Below are positions 46,603-55,277 of a DNA stretch of 64,000 nt, piece by piece. The translations under genes were made by a program, and so were the position numbers. The notes beneath the pieces were generated by a model. It was not told the DNA's origin. It worked only from the letters and a program-made list of their open reading frames with translations, and ran no database searches. Numbering within the stretch: position 1 is the stretch's first letter; every line of letters begins with the position of its first letter. The stretch is from NCBI GenBank assembly GCA_020832495.1, contig JAFIEP010000011.1:1-64000 (forward strand), in the 5' to 3' direction. The DNA is from Acidimicrobiia bacterium (GTDB lineage Bacteria > Actinomycetota > Acidimicrobiia > Acidimicrobiales > Acidimicrobilacustridaceae).

Positions 46603-46782
46603 CGCCACCATCGGCCGGCTCCGGTGGCGAGGCTAGCGGCGCATGACACCGACGAGCCTGCTCCCAGGGAGTCCACTGACCCCGAGCCCGGCTGCGACTA
46701 CCGAGCGTGGTCGACGCTCAAGGTGGGGATTCTTCTGGGTTTCTCGTTGCACACCACGCACCACGGCGATAGAGTCGTACAC

Positions 46783-48534
46783 ATGTTCGGGCAGATCGAC
46801 GATCTCAGGCCTTCGGCTGACAGCGGGGCTCCTGATGGCGACCCGTCGAACCGTCCGGGTCCTCGGGGGGAGCGTCACCGACCGCCCACGGTCGCTGACG
46901 CGCTCCGGACCCTTCGCCACACAGTTGAGCTGCTCGACACCGAGCGCATTGACGTCACGACCGCCACTGCGCTTGCCGAGCAGTACAGCGCCATCGAACG
47001 CCTCGCTGCTGCCGCCACGTCACGCTGTGCTCAACGAGCAGCCAAGGGCGAGGAATGGAAGCGCGCCGGCCACCGCTCCCCCGCCCACTGGATGGCGGCC
47101 GTCACCGGATCGACACCCACCGCCACGGCACGGCATCTCTCGGCGATTGCCCAGCTCGACCGAAACCCCAGGGCGGCCGCTGCGTACACCAACGGTCAGC
47201 TCTCGCGATCACAGGCGGCGCTGCTCGCCCCGGCACTTGCCGAGGCACCCCACCAAGCCGACGAGTTGCTCGATGCAGCACTCGAGGACAGCGTGGCCGA
47301 ACTGCGTGACAAGTGCCGCGACGCACGTGCGCGGGCGCGTGGTCCGGCCGAGGGGCAACGCCACGCCGAACAACGACAACGACGACGACTGACACGCCGC
47401 ACCACCGCCGACGGGCTCGAGGAACTCGCGCTGGCCGGCACCGCCGACGACATCGCCTTCTTCAATGCCGGCGTCTCGGCGCTCCGGGATGCGGCCTACG
47501 CCGACCACAAGCGCCTCCACCCCGACACCGAGCCATCGGCGGCCGCGATCGGGTTCGACGCCGCCATGCTGCTCGCCCGCCATGGCCTCCACGACGTCGC
47601 TCGCCGAGCTGCAGCTGCGCGTTCCGCACGGGCCGATGCCCCCGCTGCTGACAATGCCCAGGGGGCGACCGATCCCCCGCTCCCGTCGAACGATCCCCGC
47701 CCATCGGGCAGTGATCGCGGCAGTGGGAAACGGTTCCGTGTTGCCGCCCCCGAACTCACGGTCCGCGTCGACCACACCGCCTTGGCCCGAGGGCACGCGC
47801 TGCCGGGCGAGATCTGCGACGTTCCCGGGGGCGGACCACTCGCCGTGTGCGTCGTCGAAGGGCTGATCGAGGCCGGTTGTCGGATCGCCGTCGTCGAGGT
47901 GGACGACCTCGGTGCTGTGCGGCGCGTGGCTCATCGCAAACGACGATCCCCCTCGACATCATCGCGGGGAGGACCGACGCTCGACCCGACGGCCAAGGTC
48001 CACCCGACCACCGGGGCGGACACCGTCGACCGATCCCCGCCGTGGTGGTTGGACGTCACGGTCATCGTCGGGGTGCGGTCGACCACCACCGGGGCCGGGG
48101 CCGGGGTCGAGTCCGATCCCGCACCGCCCACGGAGAGCGCCCCAGCGACCGTTGATCGACAGCAACAGGTGAGCGCGCTCCTCGCCCGACTCGACGCCGA
48201 AGGAACCGCAGTCGGAGGCCTCGTCCGCCACCGTCGTGCTCCATCCGCCCACCAACGCACGGCACTGCGGTGGCGCGACCCCACCTGCCGGGTGGAGGGC
48301 TGCACGTCGAGCGCTCGGCTCGAGATGGACCACCACGTCGACTGGGCACACGCTCACCGGACGACGCTCGACGAGCTCGGCCACCTGTGCCCACACCACC
48401 ACCGGCTACGAACCTTCCATGGCTATCGGCTCGGCTCCGGACCAGGGAAACAGCCGCTCCTCCCACCCGTGCGCTCTCAGTCGCCACACACACCCCGACC
48501 CGACGGGCCGACCGGCGATCAGCCACCCGGGTGA
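46783..48534 (+). CDS. DUF222/13E12-type HNH endonuclease
   Basis: A 583-residue protein with a DUF222 helical N-terminal half (ATALAEQYSAIERLAA, SPAHWMAAVTGSTPTATARHL, YTNGQLSRSQAALLAPAL) and a C-terminal HNH motif: RDPTCRVEGCTSSARLEMDHHVDWAHAHRT, then LCPHHHRLRTFHGY. The zinc-binding Cys pairs and His residues are all present. This family is the REP13E12 type, multicopy in mycobacteria and other actinobacteria; no inverted repeats or transposase flank it here. The ATG at 46783 is supported by TTGCAC (46747-46752), a 17-bp spacer and TAGAGT (46770-46775), with seven bases to the start, a textbook leaderless promoter. Confidence 0.92.
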   Translation: MFGQIDDLRPSADSGAPDGDPSNRPGPRGERHRPPTVADALRTLRHTVELLDTERIDVTTATALAEQYSAIERLAAAATSRCAQRAAKGEEWKRAGHRSPAHWMAAVTGSTPTATARHLSAIAQLDRNPRAAAAYTNGQLSRSQAALLAPALAEAPHQADELLDAALEDSVAELRDKCRDARARARGPAEGQRHAEQRQRRRLTRRTTADGLEELALAGTADDIAFFNAGVSALRDAAYADHKRLHPDTEPSAAAIGFDAAMLLARHGLHDVARRAAAARSARADAPAADNAQGATDPPLPSNDPRPSGSDRGSGKRFRVAAPELTVRVDHTALARGHALPGEICDVPGGGPLAVCVVEGLIEAGCRIAVVEVDDLGAVRRVAHRKRRSPSTSSRGGPTLDPTAKVHPTTGADTVDRSPPWWLDVTVIVGVRSTTTGAGAGVESDPAPPTESAPATVDRQQQVSALLARLDAEGTAVGGLVRHRRAPSAHQRTALRWRDPTCRVEGCTSSARLEMDHHVDWAHAHRTTLDELGHLCPHHHRLRTFHGYRLGSGPGKQPLLPPVRSQSPHTPRPDGPTGDQPPG

Positions 48535-48588
48535 CGAACGGCAGCAGCCGCGACGATCCTTGAAAACTGAATCGGCGGCCCCGGGACG

Positions 48589-50133
48589 TCAGGGGTTCAC
48601 GTAGATGAACGAGTAGCCCTCGTCGCGGTAGTCGACCCCACTCTCGTCGAGCGCGTCCGCCCAGTTCCCGGTGCACGAGGGGTCGCTCTCCTGCATCCCG
48701 TGGTCCGCAGTGACGAAGAACGCCGTCCGGTCCCATGCCCCGGAGGCCTCCACTGCCTCGAGGACGCGGCCGATCCGGGCATCGGTGTCGTGCACGCTCG
48801 CTGCTGCGATGTCCGAGTACGGACCGCCCTCGTGGAACGCCGCGTCCGTGAGGGTGAAGTTCACCCAGGTGAACTTCGGCACGGGCCACTCGGTGCCCCG
48901 GTAGTGACCGCTCCAGATCCCACAGGCCTGGTCCACCGAGGTGTGGTCGATCTTCGACGCCGTCTTGTAGTCCTTGCTCGGGCGGACGAAACGTTCGGTG
49001 GCGTCGGGCAACTCAGCGGTCGGTGGTGCAGTCGGGATCTCGGCGCCGGTGCGGAACAACTCGAAGATCGAGTAGTCCGCCCCCGCGTCGCACGGCTCGT
49101 TGATCGACACGGCCAGCGACCCCGGGAAGTGACGCTTCACCGCCGAGTAGAGCGACTCGACCTCGGGTGAGAGATGCTGCATGGAGGTCATCCAATGGGC
49201 CGGTGAGTTGGTGATGATCTGCTCACCCCTTCGTCGGTCGTACCAGGCGTTGTGCAGGATGCCGTGGTGCCCGGGAAAGCAGCCGGTGAGAATCGACGTG
49301 TGATTGGCCAGTGTCACCGTGGGCAGTGCGGAGATCGCACCGTGGCCAAAGGTCGACCCCATCTCCATCAGTCGAGCGATGTTCGGGGCTTCGCCCCTGG
49401 CCACCATGTCGTGGAGCACGTTGGCGTTCGTGCCGTCGATGAGGAAACCGACCACGTGCTCAGGTGCCGATCCGTCGAGCACCTCGTCGAGCACGTCGCC
49501 GTCCTGGCGAGCGAGGTAGGCGTCATCGCGACGGCTCCCGTTGCGGGCCACGCCCGTGGTGGGTTCGGCGCCGAGCAGCGCAAGCACGGTCGGTGCAATG
49601 TCCACGACCGAGCACGCCGACGCCACCATGCCCTCCTGACGCACACCCGCACCGGCAATGACGAACGGTGCCCGAGCCTGCACCACACCGATCGAGCCGT
49701 GCTCCCCGCGGTGGCCCCCTTGGTCCTCCCAATTGTGCGCCCCGGTGTGGATGGCCACCAGATCCGGCGCTGCCGGACTGTCGAACAGTTGGACCACCTG
49801 CTCGTAGGCCATCGGATACGAGTTCTGGTCCCGGGTGGGCGCCGGGTCGGCCCGCTCGGCGTCGAGCGGCGCGAGGTGCCCGGCTGCCTGATGCGCCACC
49901 GGGTTCTCCCCTTCCACCGCCACCACCGAGATGTCCCAGCCGGATCCGGCGGCGCCAGCGGTGAACCGCACGCTGCCCTCGGCCGATGACGCCAGGTACT
50001 CGGTACCGTCGGCCTCGAGCACCATGTCCACGATGTGCGCCATCGACGGATCCAACAGCGCCACACGGGCCCGATCCACGTCGGCGCGATGCTCGTCGGA
50101 GATCGGTCGGTCCACTGGGTCCATGATCGCCAT
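48589..50133 (-). CDS. Alkaline phosphatase superfamily phosphodiesterase, apparently permuted
   Basis: A 514-residue protein of the type I phosphodiesterase/nucleotide pyrophosphatase group. The catalytic core starts only at about residue 228: VGFLIDGTNANVL (metal Asp233), LPTVTLANHTSILTG (nucleophile Thr274), LTDAAFHEGG (Asp430, His434) and TADHGMQE (Asp477, His478). The protein then ends 36 residues later, before the usual last metal His. The N-terminal 220 residues instead carry what normally follows that point: VVQLFDSPAAPDLVAIH, GGHRGEHGSIGV (His145) and DIAPTVLALLGA. This looks like a circular permutation. No signal peptide. TACGGT six bases before the ATG at 50133 marks the start. Confidence 0.85.
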   Translation of the reverse strand: MAIMDPVDRPISDEHRADVDRARVALLDPSMAHIVDMVLEADGTEYLASSAEGSVRFTAGAAGSGWDISVVAVEGENPVAHQAAGHLAPLDAERADPAPTRDQNSYPMAYEQVVQLFDSPAAPDLVAIHTGAHNWEDQGGHRGEHGSIGVVQARAPFVIAGAGVRQEGMVASACSVVDIAPTVLALLGAEPTTGVARNGSRRDDAYLARQDGDVLDEVLDGSAPEHVVGFLIDGTNANVLHDMVARGEAPNIARLMEMGSTFGHGAISALPTVTLANHTSILTGCFPGHHGILHNAWYDRRRGEQIITNSPAHWMTSMQHLSPEVESLYSAVKRHFPGSLAVSINEPCDAGADYSIFELFRTGAEIPTAPPTAELPDATERFVRPSKDYKTASKIDHTSVDQACGIWSGHYRGTEWPVPKFTWVNFTLTDAAFHEGGPYSDIAAASVHDTDARIGRVLEAVEASGAWDRTAFFVTADHGMQESDPSCTGNWADALDESGVDYRDEGYSFIYVNP

Positions 50134-50260
50134 GCGACGACCGTAGTCATCTGTCACAACAGGTGCGCTCCTGCGCAGCTGAACCTTCGGTGAACACCCC
50201 GCGGCCGGCCTGTCCGTCGCCCACCTTTCGCCCCCCGGCCACACCGGGCATCATTGACCC

Positions 50261-51460
50261 ATGAACGCCTCCGACGAGCGGCCCTTTGGCGTGGGTGACC
50301 CCCGCGACTTCCTCGAGATCGACGCACTCCTCGACGACGAGGAACGCATGCTCCGCGACACGGTGCGGCGCTTCGTCGACGACCGGGTACTGCCCGACGT
50401 GGCGGACTGGTTCGAGGAGGGCACGTTCCCCCGCGACATGGCGAAGGACCTCGGCGCGCTCGGGCTGCTCGGCATGCACCTCGAGGGCTACGGCTGTGCC
50501 GGCGCCAGCGCCACCGCCTACGGCCTGGCCTGCCTCGAACTCGAAGCCGGCGACTCCGGCGCGCGCTCGTTCGTGTCGGTGCAGGGCTCCCTGGCCATGT
50601 TCCCCATCTGGCGCTTCGGCTCCGAGGAACAGAAGCAGCGGTGGCTGCCTCCCATGGCTGCCGGGGAAGTGATCGGGTGCTTCGGCCTGACCGAACCGGA
50701 CTCCGGCAGCGACCCGGCCTCGATGCGCACCACCGCTCGCCGTGACGGCGGCGACTGGGTCCTCAACGGCACCAAGATGTGGATCACCAACGGTTCCATC
50801 GCCGACGTCGCCGTCGTGTGGGCCCGCGAGCCCGAGACGAGTGCCATCCACGGCTTCATCGTCCCGACCGACACCCCCGGCTTCAGTGCCCCCGAGATCC
50901 ACCGCAAGCTGTCACTACGGGCCTCGATCACGAGCGAGCTCGTGCTCGACGACGTTCGCCTCCCCGACGAGGCCCGCCTGCCCGAGGTGGCCACCATGCG
51001 AGGGCCGCTGTCGTGCCTCAACGAAGCTCGCTACGGCATCCTGTGGGGCGCCATGGGCGCAGCCCGAGCCTGCTACGAGGCCGCGCTCGACTACGCCGGC
51101 AGCCGCATCCAGTTCGACGTTCCCATCGCCAGCTTCCAGCTCACCCAGCGCAAGCTCGTCGACATGATGGTCAAGGTCAACAAGGGCACCCTGCTGGCGC
51201 TGCACCTGGGTCGCATGAAGGACCGCGGCCAACTGTCCTCGACCCACGTCAGCTTCGGCAAGATGGACAACGTCCGCGAGGCGCTGTGGGTCGCACGGGA
51301 GGCCCGAGGAGTCCTCGGCGCCAACGGCATCACGCTCGAGTACCCGGTCATCCGGCACATGAACAACCTCGAGTCCGTGTACACCTACGAAGGCACCAAC
51401 GAGATCCACACGCTCGTCCTCGGGCAGGCCATCACCGGCATCAGCGCCTTCCGCGCCTGA
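50261..51460 (+). CDS. Acyl-CoA dehydrogenase, glutaryl-CoA dehydrogenase-like
   Basis: A 399-residue FAD enzyme. FAD/substrate motifs are GCFGLTEPDSGSDPAS and WVLNGTKMWITNGSIADV, and the C-terminus has TYEGTNEIHTLVLGQAITGISAF, with the catalytic Glu in YEGTNE; this stretch closely matches glutaryl-CoA dehydrogenases, which end ILGRAITGI-like. It would oxidise and decarboxylate glutaryl-CoA to crotonyl-CoA in lysine/tryptophan breakdown. The Arg and Tyr that set decarboxylation cannot be judged without alignment, so general acyl-CoA dehydrogenase is the fallback. CATCAT lies six bases before the ATG. Confidence 0.85.
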   Translation: MNASDERPFGVGDPRDFLEIDALLDDEERMLRDTVRRFVDDRVLPDVADWFEEGTFPRDMAKDLGALGLLGMHLEGYGCAGASATAYGLACLELEAGDSGARSFVSVQGSLAMFPIWRFGSEEQKQRWLPPMAAGEVIGCFGLTEPDSGSDPASMRTTARRDGGDWVLNGTKMWITNGSIADVAVVWAREPETSAIHGFIVPTDTPGFSAPEIHRKLSLRASITSELVLDDVRLPDEARLPEVATMRGPLSCLNEARYGILWGAMGAARACYEAALDYAGSRIQFDVPIASFQLTQRKLVDMMVKVNKGTLLALHLGRMKDRGQLSSTHVSFGKMDNVREALWVAREARGVLGANGITLEYPVIRHMNNLESVYTYEGTNEIHTLVLGQAITGISAFRA

Positions 51461-51470
51461 GTCCCCGCGT

Positions 51471-51509
51471 CTAGGTCGTTTGGCCTAGACTAGGTCTAAA
51501 GACCTAGTC
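51471..51509 (+). promoter_or_regulatory. Perfect 10-bp inverted repeat, putative operator
   Basis: GACTAGGTCT (51488-51497) and AGACCTAGTC (51500-51509) are exact reverse complements two bases apart. CTAGGTC at 51471-51477 and GCCTAG at 51483-51488 add half-sites just upstream. The core TAGGTCT/AGACCTA recurs at 59216-59232 near two TetR genes. It could alternatively be a terminator hairpin for the dehydrogenase gene, but no T-run follows. Confidence 0.65.
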
Positions 51510-51531
51510 GGACTCCGTCGATGGATACCAC

Positions 51532-52023
51532 GTGCAACGAAACGGTCAGCACACGGCCCGGGCAGCAGCCATGGAGGAGGACCTCGACCGCATCCTCGCG
51601 TCGCTGCCCGCCGACCACCTCGTGGCACACCTGGGCGTCGCACGACTGTGCATCGGCCACACCGGCGCCTTCGTGATCGCTCCATCGGGCGACTCGCTCG
51701 GCGAGGCGGCCGCCACTGTGCACAGCCTGGCCGAGCACACCCGGCAGGTGCTGTCTGACCACCTTCCATGGACCCCGTTCCTCGACGCACTGGTCATCTG
51801 CGGCGGCGACGACGGCGACCACGTGCCGGCCGCCACCACCGTGCCGCTCGACCTGCTCGCCTCCACCCTCTGTGAAGGACCCACGCTGGTCGACGAACGT
51901 GTGCTCACCGCCGTGCGGCACCTGCTCCGCCAGGGTCGACTCGACGGCTGGCAGGCGGGCACGCCCTCGGTCGATGGCAGAATCGACCTGTGCAACCCTC
52001 CCATCGGCCAACCAGGTACCTGA
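51532..52023 (+). CDS. Hypothetical protein downstream of the operator
   Basis: A 163-residue protein I do not recognise. It is mixed alpha/beta with LPADHLVAHLGVARLCIGHTGAFVIAP, a central SLAEHTRQVLSDHLPW, and LDALVICGGDDGDHVPAATTVPLDLLA, resembling small NERD-like or nuclease-related domains that open with an early His/Gly segment, but the match is weak. The start is uncertain between GTG 51532 and ATG 51571. It sits just after the TAGGTCT operator, and its 3' end overlaps the next gene by 34 bp. Confidence 0.6.
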   Translation: MQRNGQHTARAAAMEEDLDRILASLPADHLVAHLGVARLCIGHTGAFVIAPSGDSLGEAAATVHSLAEHTRQVLSDHLPWTPFLDALVICGGDDGDHVPAATTVPLDLLASTLCEGPTLVDERVLTAVRHLLRQGRLDGWQAGTPSVDGRIDLCNPPIGQPGT

Positions 52024-52844
52024 GCTCCACCGGCGGTGTCACCGTCGCCACCCACGACTTGGGCGGCGACGGACCACCCACGCTCCTGGCGCACGCCACC
52101 GGGTTCTGCGGCACGGTCTGGCGACCGTTCGCCGCAGCCCTGCCGCAACGGTGGTGTGTCGCTCCCGACCTCCGCGGCCACGGCCAGACCTCGCTCCCCG
52201 CTGGTGAGCCGCTCACCTGGGACGGCTTCGCCGACGACATCCTCGCCGTGGTCGACGGACTCGGGCTCGACCGCCCCATCGGCGTGGGACATTCCAAGGG
52301 TGGAGCCGCCCTGCTCCGGGCGGAGATCCGCCGCCCGGGCACCTTCGCTGCCCTCTGGTGCTTCGAGCCGATCGTGTTCCCCGGCCCGTCGATCCGCAAC
52401 GAGGCGAACCCCCTCGCCGAGGGCGCGCTGCGGCGTCGTGCCCTGTTCTCGTCGCGCGAGGAGGCCTACGCCAACTTCGCCAACAAACCGCCCATGGCCG
52501 CCTTCGACCCCGATGCACTCGCCGGCTACATCGAGGGCGGCTTCGTCGATGACCCACCCGCCACCGACACCCGCCCGGGGAGTGTGACGCTGGCCTGTCG
52601 ACCCGAGGTGGAAGCCGAGATCTACCGCACCGGCTCGGCACACGACACCTTCGAGCGCCTCGCTGCGGTCAGCTGCCCGGTCGTCGTCGCCTGTGGCGGA
52701 GACGGCGGGTACCCCGCCCAGCTCGCACCGCTGGTGGCCGAGGAGCTTCCGGACGGGCACCTCCACCGCTTCGAGCACGTCGGCCACTTCGGCCCCCTCG
52801 AGGCCCCAGCGGAGCTGGCCGCCGACGTGGCGACGCTCAGCTAG
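51990..52844 (+). CDS. Alpha/beta hydrolase
   Basis: A 284-residue alpha/beta-hydrolase fold protein. Oxyanion-side HATGFCGTVWRPFAAAL and LRGHGQTSLP precede the nucleophile elbow GVGHSKGGAALL (Ser), an acid in CGGDGGYP, and the catalytic His in FEHVGHFGPLEAP. Length is standard. It is cytoplasmic, with no leader. Substrate unknown; an ester or epoxide hydrolase is possible. CAGAAT six bases before the GTG is a weak -10. It begins inside the end of the previous gene. Confidence 0.88.
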   Translation: MQPSHRPTRYLSSTGGVTVATHDLGGDGPPTLLAHATGFCGTVWRPFAAALPQRWCVAPDLRGHGQTSLPAGEPLTWDGFADDILAVVDGLGLDRPIGVGHSKGGAALLRAEIRRPGTFAALWCFEPIVFPGPSIRNEANPLAEGALRRRALFSSREEAYANFANKPPMAAFDPDALAGYIEGGFVDDPPATDTRPGSVTLACRPEVEAEIYRTGSAHDTFERLAAVSCPVVVACGGDGGYPAQLAPLVAEELPDGHLHRFEHVGHFGPLEAPAELAADVATLS

Positions 52845-52855
52845 TCTCACCGCTC

Positions 52856-53464
52856 GTGTCAGCACCGGACGAGGCCGAACCCACCACGGGTGCCACCGAC
52901 GTCGCGCCCGGCATCCTCGACCGATTCGACACCGTGCGTCGCTTCGACGACGGCGTCGACCAGGCCTTCGAACGCCTCCGCGGCAACCGACTGGCCGATC
53001 GCAGCTTCTACACCATCACCGAGCTCGGCGACTTCGGGCTCGTCTGGATCGTGCTGGGCGGCGTTCGGGCATTGACCGACGTCGACGAGGACGGCACGTG
53101 CGATCCCCACAACGAGTTCGCCCGGCTCGTGGTCGCCATGGCCGCCGAGTCGGTGTTCGTGAACGGCGTGGTAAAGTCGCTGGTCCGGCGCGAACGGCCG
53201 GTGGTGCAAGAACCCCGGCCGCACAAGCTACGAATCCCACTCACCACCAGCTTCCCCAGCGGCCACGCCTCGTCAGCGATGGTGGCCGCCAGCCTGCTGG
53301 GCGAGGGGCGACGTACCGCCCCGCTCTACTACGGGCTGGGGTTGTGGGTGGCCTCGAGCCGCATCTACGTGAAGATCCACCATGCCTCCGACGTGGTGTG
53401 TGGGCTGGCCCTCGGGCTCGTCCTGGGGCGGATGGCCCGCCGGGTCTGGCCCCGCACTCGCTGA
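52856..53464 (+). CDS. PAP2 family phosphatase
   Basis: A 202-residue phosphatidic-acid-phosphatase type 2 protein. All three motifs are present: KSLVRRERP, TSFPSGHASSAM and SRIYVKIHHASDVV with the two catalytic His. Hydrophobic segments around them suggest a membrane protein that hydrolyses lipid phosphates. It lies between an alpha/beta hydrolase and a WS/DGAT gene, and diacylglycerol from such a phosphatase would be a WS/DGAT substrate; this link is inferred. TAGTCT is eight bases before the GTG, a likely -10. Confidence 0.9.
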   Translation: MSAPDEAEPTTGATDVAPGILDRFDTVRRFDDGVDQAFERLRGNRLADRSFYTITELGDFGLVWIVLGGVRALTDVDEDGTCDPHNEFARLVVAMAAESVFVNGVVKSLVRRERPVVQEPRPHKLRIPLTTSFPSGHASSAMVAASLLGEGRRTAPLYYGLGLWVASSRIYVKIHHASDVVCGLALGLVLGRMARRVWPRTR

Positions 53465-53497
53465 GCACGCCGGTCACCCACCGTTTAGCCTGCGGTC

Positions 53498-54934
53498 ATG
53501 GCTGAGCATGGGCGTCGAGAACGAGCCGTCCGCAATGACCGTCACATGACCGACGTCGAAGCGCTCATGTGGAACGTCGACAAGGACCCGTACCTCTCGT
53601 CGAACTTCGGGACGGTCACCATCTTCGACCAACCGGTCGATGCCGAGCGGCTTCGACCCCGCCTCGAGCGCATGGTCGACAAGGTGCCCCGCCTCCGTCA
53701 GCGCGTGGCCCCCGTGCTCGGACGGCTGGCACCACCCGAGTGGCAGGACGACCCGGACTTCGACCTCGACTACCACCTGCGTCACCTGGCACTGCCGGCT
53801 CCGGGTGACACCCGCCAACTCTTCGACCTGGCCACCCGGATCGTGGCCGATCCGTTCGACCGGACCCGTCCGCTGTGGGAATTCGTCATCGTCGACGGCC
53901 TGGCCGACGGCCGCGGCGCCATGGTGCAGAAGATGCACCACACCATCACCGACGGCGAGGGCGGCATCCGCATGTCCGAACAGTTCGTCGACCTCGAGCG
54001 TGACCCGCCGCCTCCCGAACCGGTCGACACCAGCGCCTGGCGGAGCGAGAGCCCTCCCGCCGAACGTCACGCCGACCTCCTGGCCGCTGCCGGCGATGCA
54101 CTCGCCCACACGGCACGACGCAGCCTGGGCGCCACCCGGCGGGCCGCCCCCGGTGCGGTGTCGGTGGCCGCTGCGCCGCAACGACTTCCTGCGGTCGGCC
54201 GCGACGTCGTGGAGTTCACCCGCTCGGTGCTGCGCCAGGCCACCGTGACCGACCATGCCCACTCGCCGTTGTGGTGTGAACGGTCGCTCCAACGCCACCT
54301 CGACGTCCTCGACGTCCCCTTCGACGATGCCTACCGGACGGCCAAGGCCCTCGGCGGCAGCCTGAACGACCTTTTCGTCGCCGCTGTGGCCGGCGCCGCA
54401 GGGGCGTACCACCGCCAACTGGGTGTGCCGGTGGCCGACCTGCGCATGGCCATGCCGGTCTCCACCCGCAGCGACCGCTCGGCCGGCGGCAACTCCTTCG
54501 TACCCACCAGGGTGCTCGTGCCCGTCGCCGAACGTGACCCGCTGCAGCGGTTCCTCGCCGTGCACGAACGACTCAACCAGACCAAGTCGGAACGGGCCAT
54601 CGGCATGGTCGACATGATGGCAGGGGTGGTGAACGCCCTACCCACCTCGGTGGTCGTGCGATTCGTGCGCCAACAAGCCGAAACGGTGGACTTCACGACC
54701 TCGAACGTGCGGGCCGCACCGTTCGACCTGTTCATCGGCGGTGCCCGCCTGGAGGCCACCTACCCGCTCGGCCCCCTGGTAGGCACGGCAGTGAACGTGA
54801 CCATGATGTCGTACTGCGGGACCCTGAACATCGGCGTGCACTTCGACGCCGGCGCCGTCGCCGAACCCGCCGTCTTCATGGACGCCCTGAGGGACTCGTT
54901 CGACGAGCTGCTCGACACACACCCGCCGAGCTGA
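53498..54934 (+). CDS. Wax ester synthase/diacylglycerol acyltransferase (WS/DGAT)
   Basis: A 478-residue O-acyltransferase. The catalytic motif is HHTITDG (His147, His148, Asp152), and the family segments PLWEFVIVDGL, NDLFVAAVAGAAGAYHRQLG and ASNVRAAPFDLFIGGARLE-like are present. It esterifies acyl-CoA to diacylglycerol or fatty alcohol, making storage lipid, a trait common in actinobacteria. Length is normal. TAGCCT (53486-53491) is six bases before the ATG, suggesting a leaderless mRNA. It follows a PAP2 phosphatase that could supply its substrate. Confidence 0.93.
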   Translation: MAEHGRRERAVRNDRHMTDVEALMWNVDKDPYLSSNFGTVTIFDQPVDAERLRPRLERMVDKVPRLRQRVAPVLGRLAPPEWQDDPDFDLDYHLRHLALPAPGDTRQLFDLATRIVADPFDRTRPLWEFVIVDGLADGRGAMVQKMHHTITDGEGGIRMSEQFVDLERDPPPPEPVDTSAWRSESPPAERHADLLAAAGDALAHTARRSLGATRRAAPGAVSVAAAPQRLPAVGRDVVEFTRSVLRQATVTDHAHSPLWCERSLQRHLDVLDVPFDDAYRTAKALGGSLNDLFVAAVAGAAGAYHRQLGVPVADLRMAMPVSTRSDRSAGGNSFVPTRVLVPVAERDPLQRFLAVHERLNQTKSERAIGMVDMMAGVVNALPTSVVVRFVRQQAETVDFTTSNVRAAPFDLFIGGARLEATYPLGPLVGTAVNVTMMSYCGTLNIGVHFDAGAVAEPAVFMDALRDSFDELLDTHPPS

Positions 54935-54949
54935 GGCGGTTCGCAGCGA

Positions 54950-55138
54950 TCAGTTGGCCGAGACGGGCTCGTCGAGATCGCTCGGGTCGAGATCGGCCAC
55001 GGCCAGCAGCGTCCGCACGTCGAGCAGCAGATCGGCCACCTCGCCCGTCGAGACCAACTCGCGATGCAGCATCTCCGACAGACCCTGGTCGATCAGACCG
55101 AGTGCCTCGGTGATCCGTTCCTCGGTGATGTCAGTCAT
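54950..55138 (-). CDS. Small acidic protein, unknown function
   Basis: A 62-residue acidic, helical protein (ITEERITEALGLIDQGLSEM, then VADLLLDVRTLLAVADLDPSD). I do not recognise it. GGGAG lies 5 nt before the ATG, supporting expression. It is convergent with the WS/DGAT gene, 15 bp from its stop, and divergent from the kinase gene. Confidence 0.6.
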   Translation of the reverse strand: MTDITEERITEALGLIDQGLSEMLHRELVSTGEVADLLLDVRTLLAVADLDPSDLDEPVSAN

Positions 55139-55277
55139 CGCTACTCCCGGGTCGTGGTCGAGCGTGGAGTTCTTCTGAGCACCGTAGCGCCTCGGCGACC
55201 GGTTGCGACGTCATGAGGCGACGTCGATCGGTCACACCGCCCCGGTAGCCTCAGCACGTGGCAACGCAGGGGCAACT

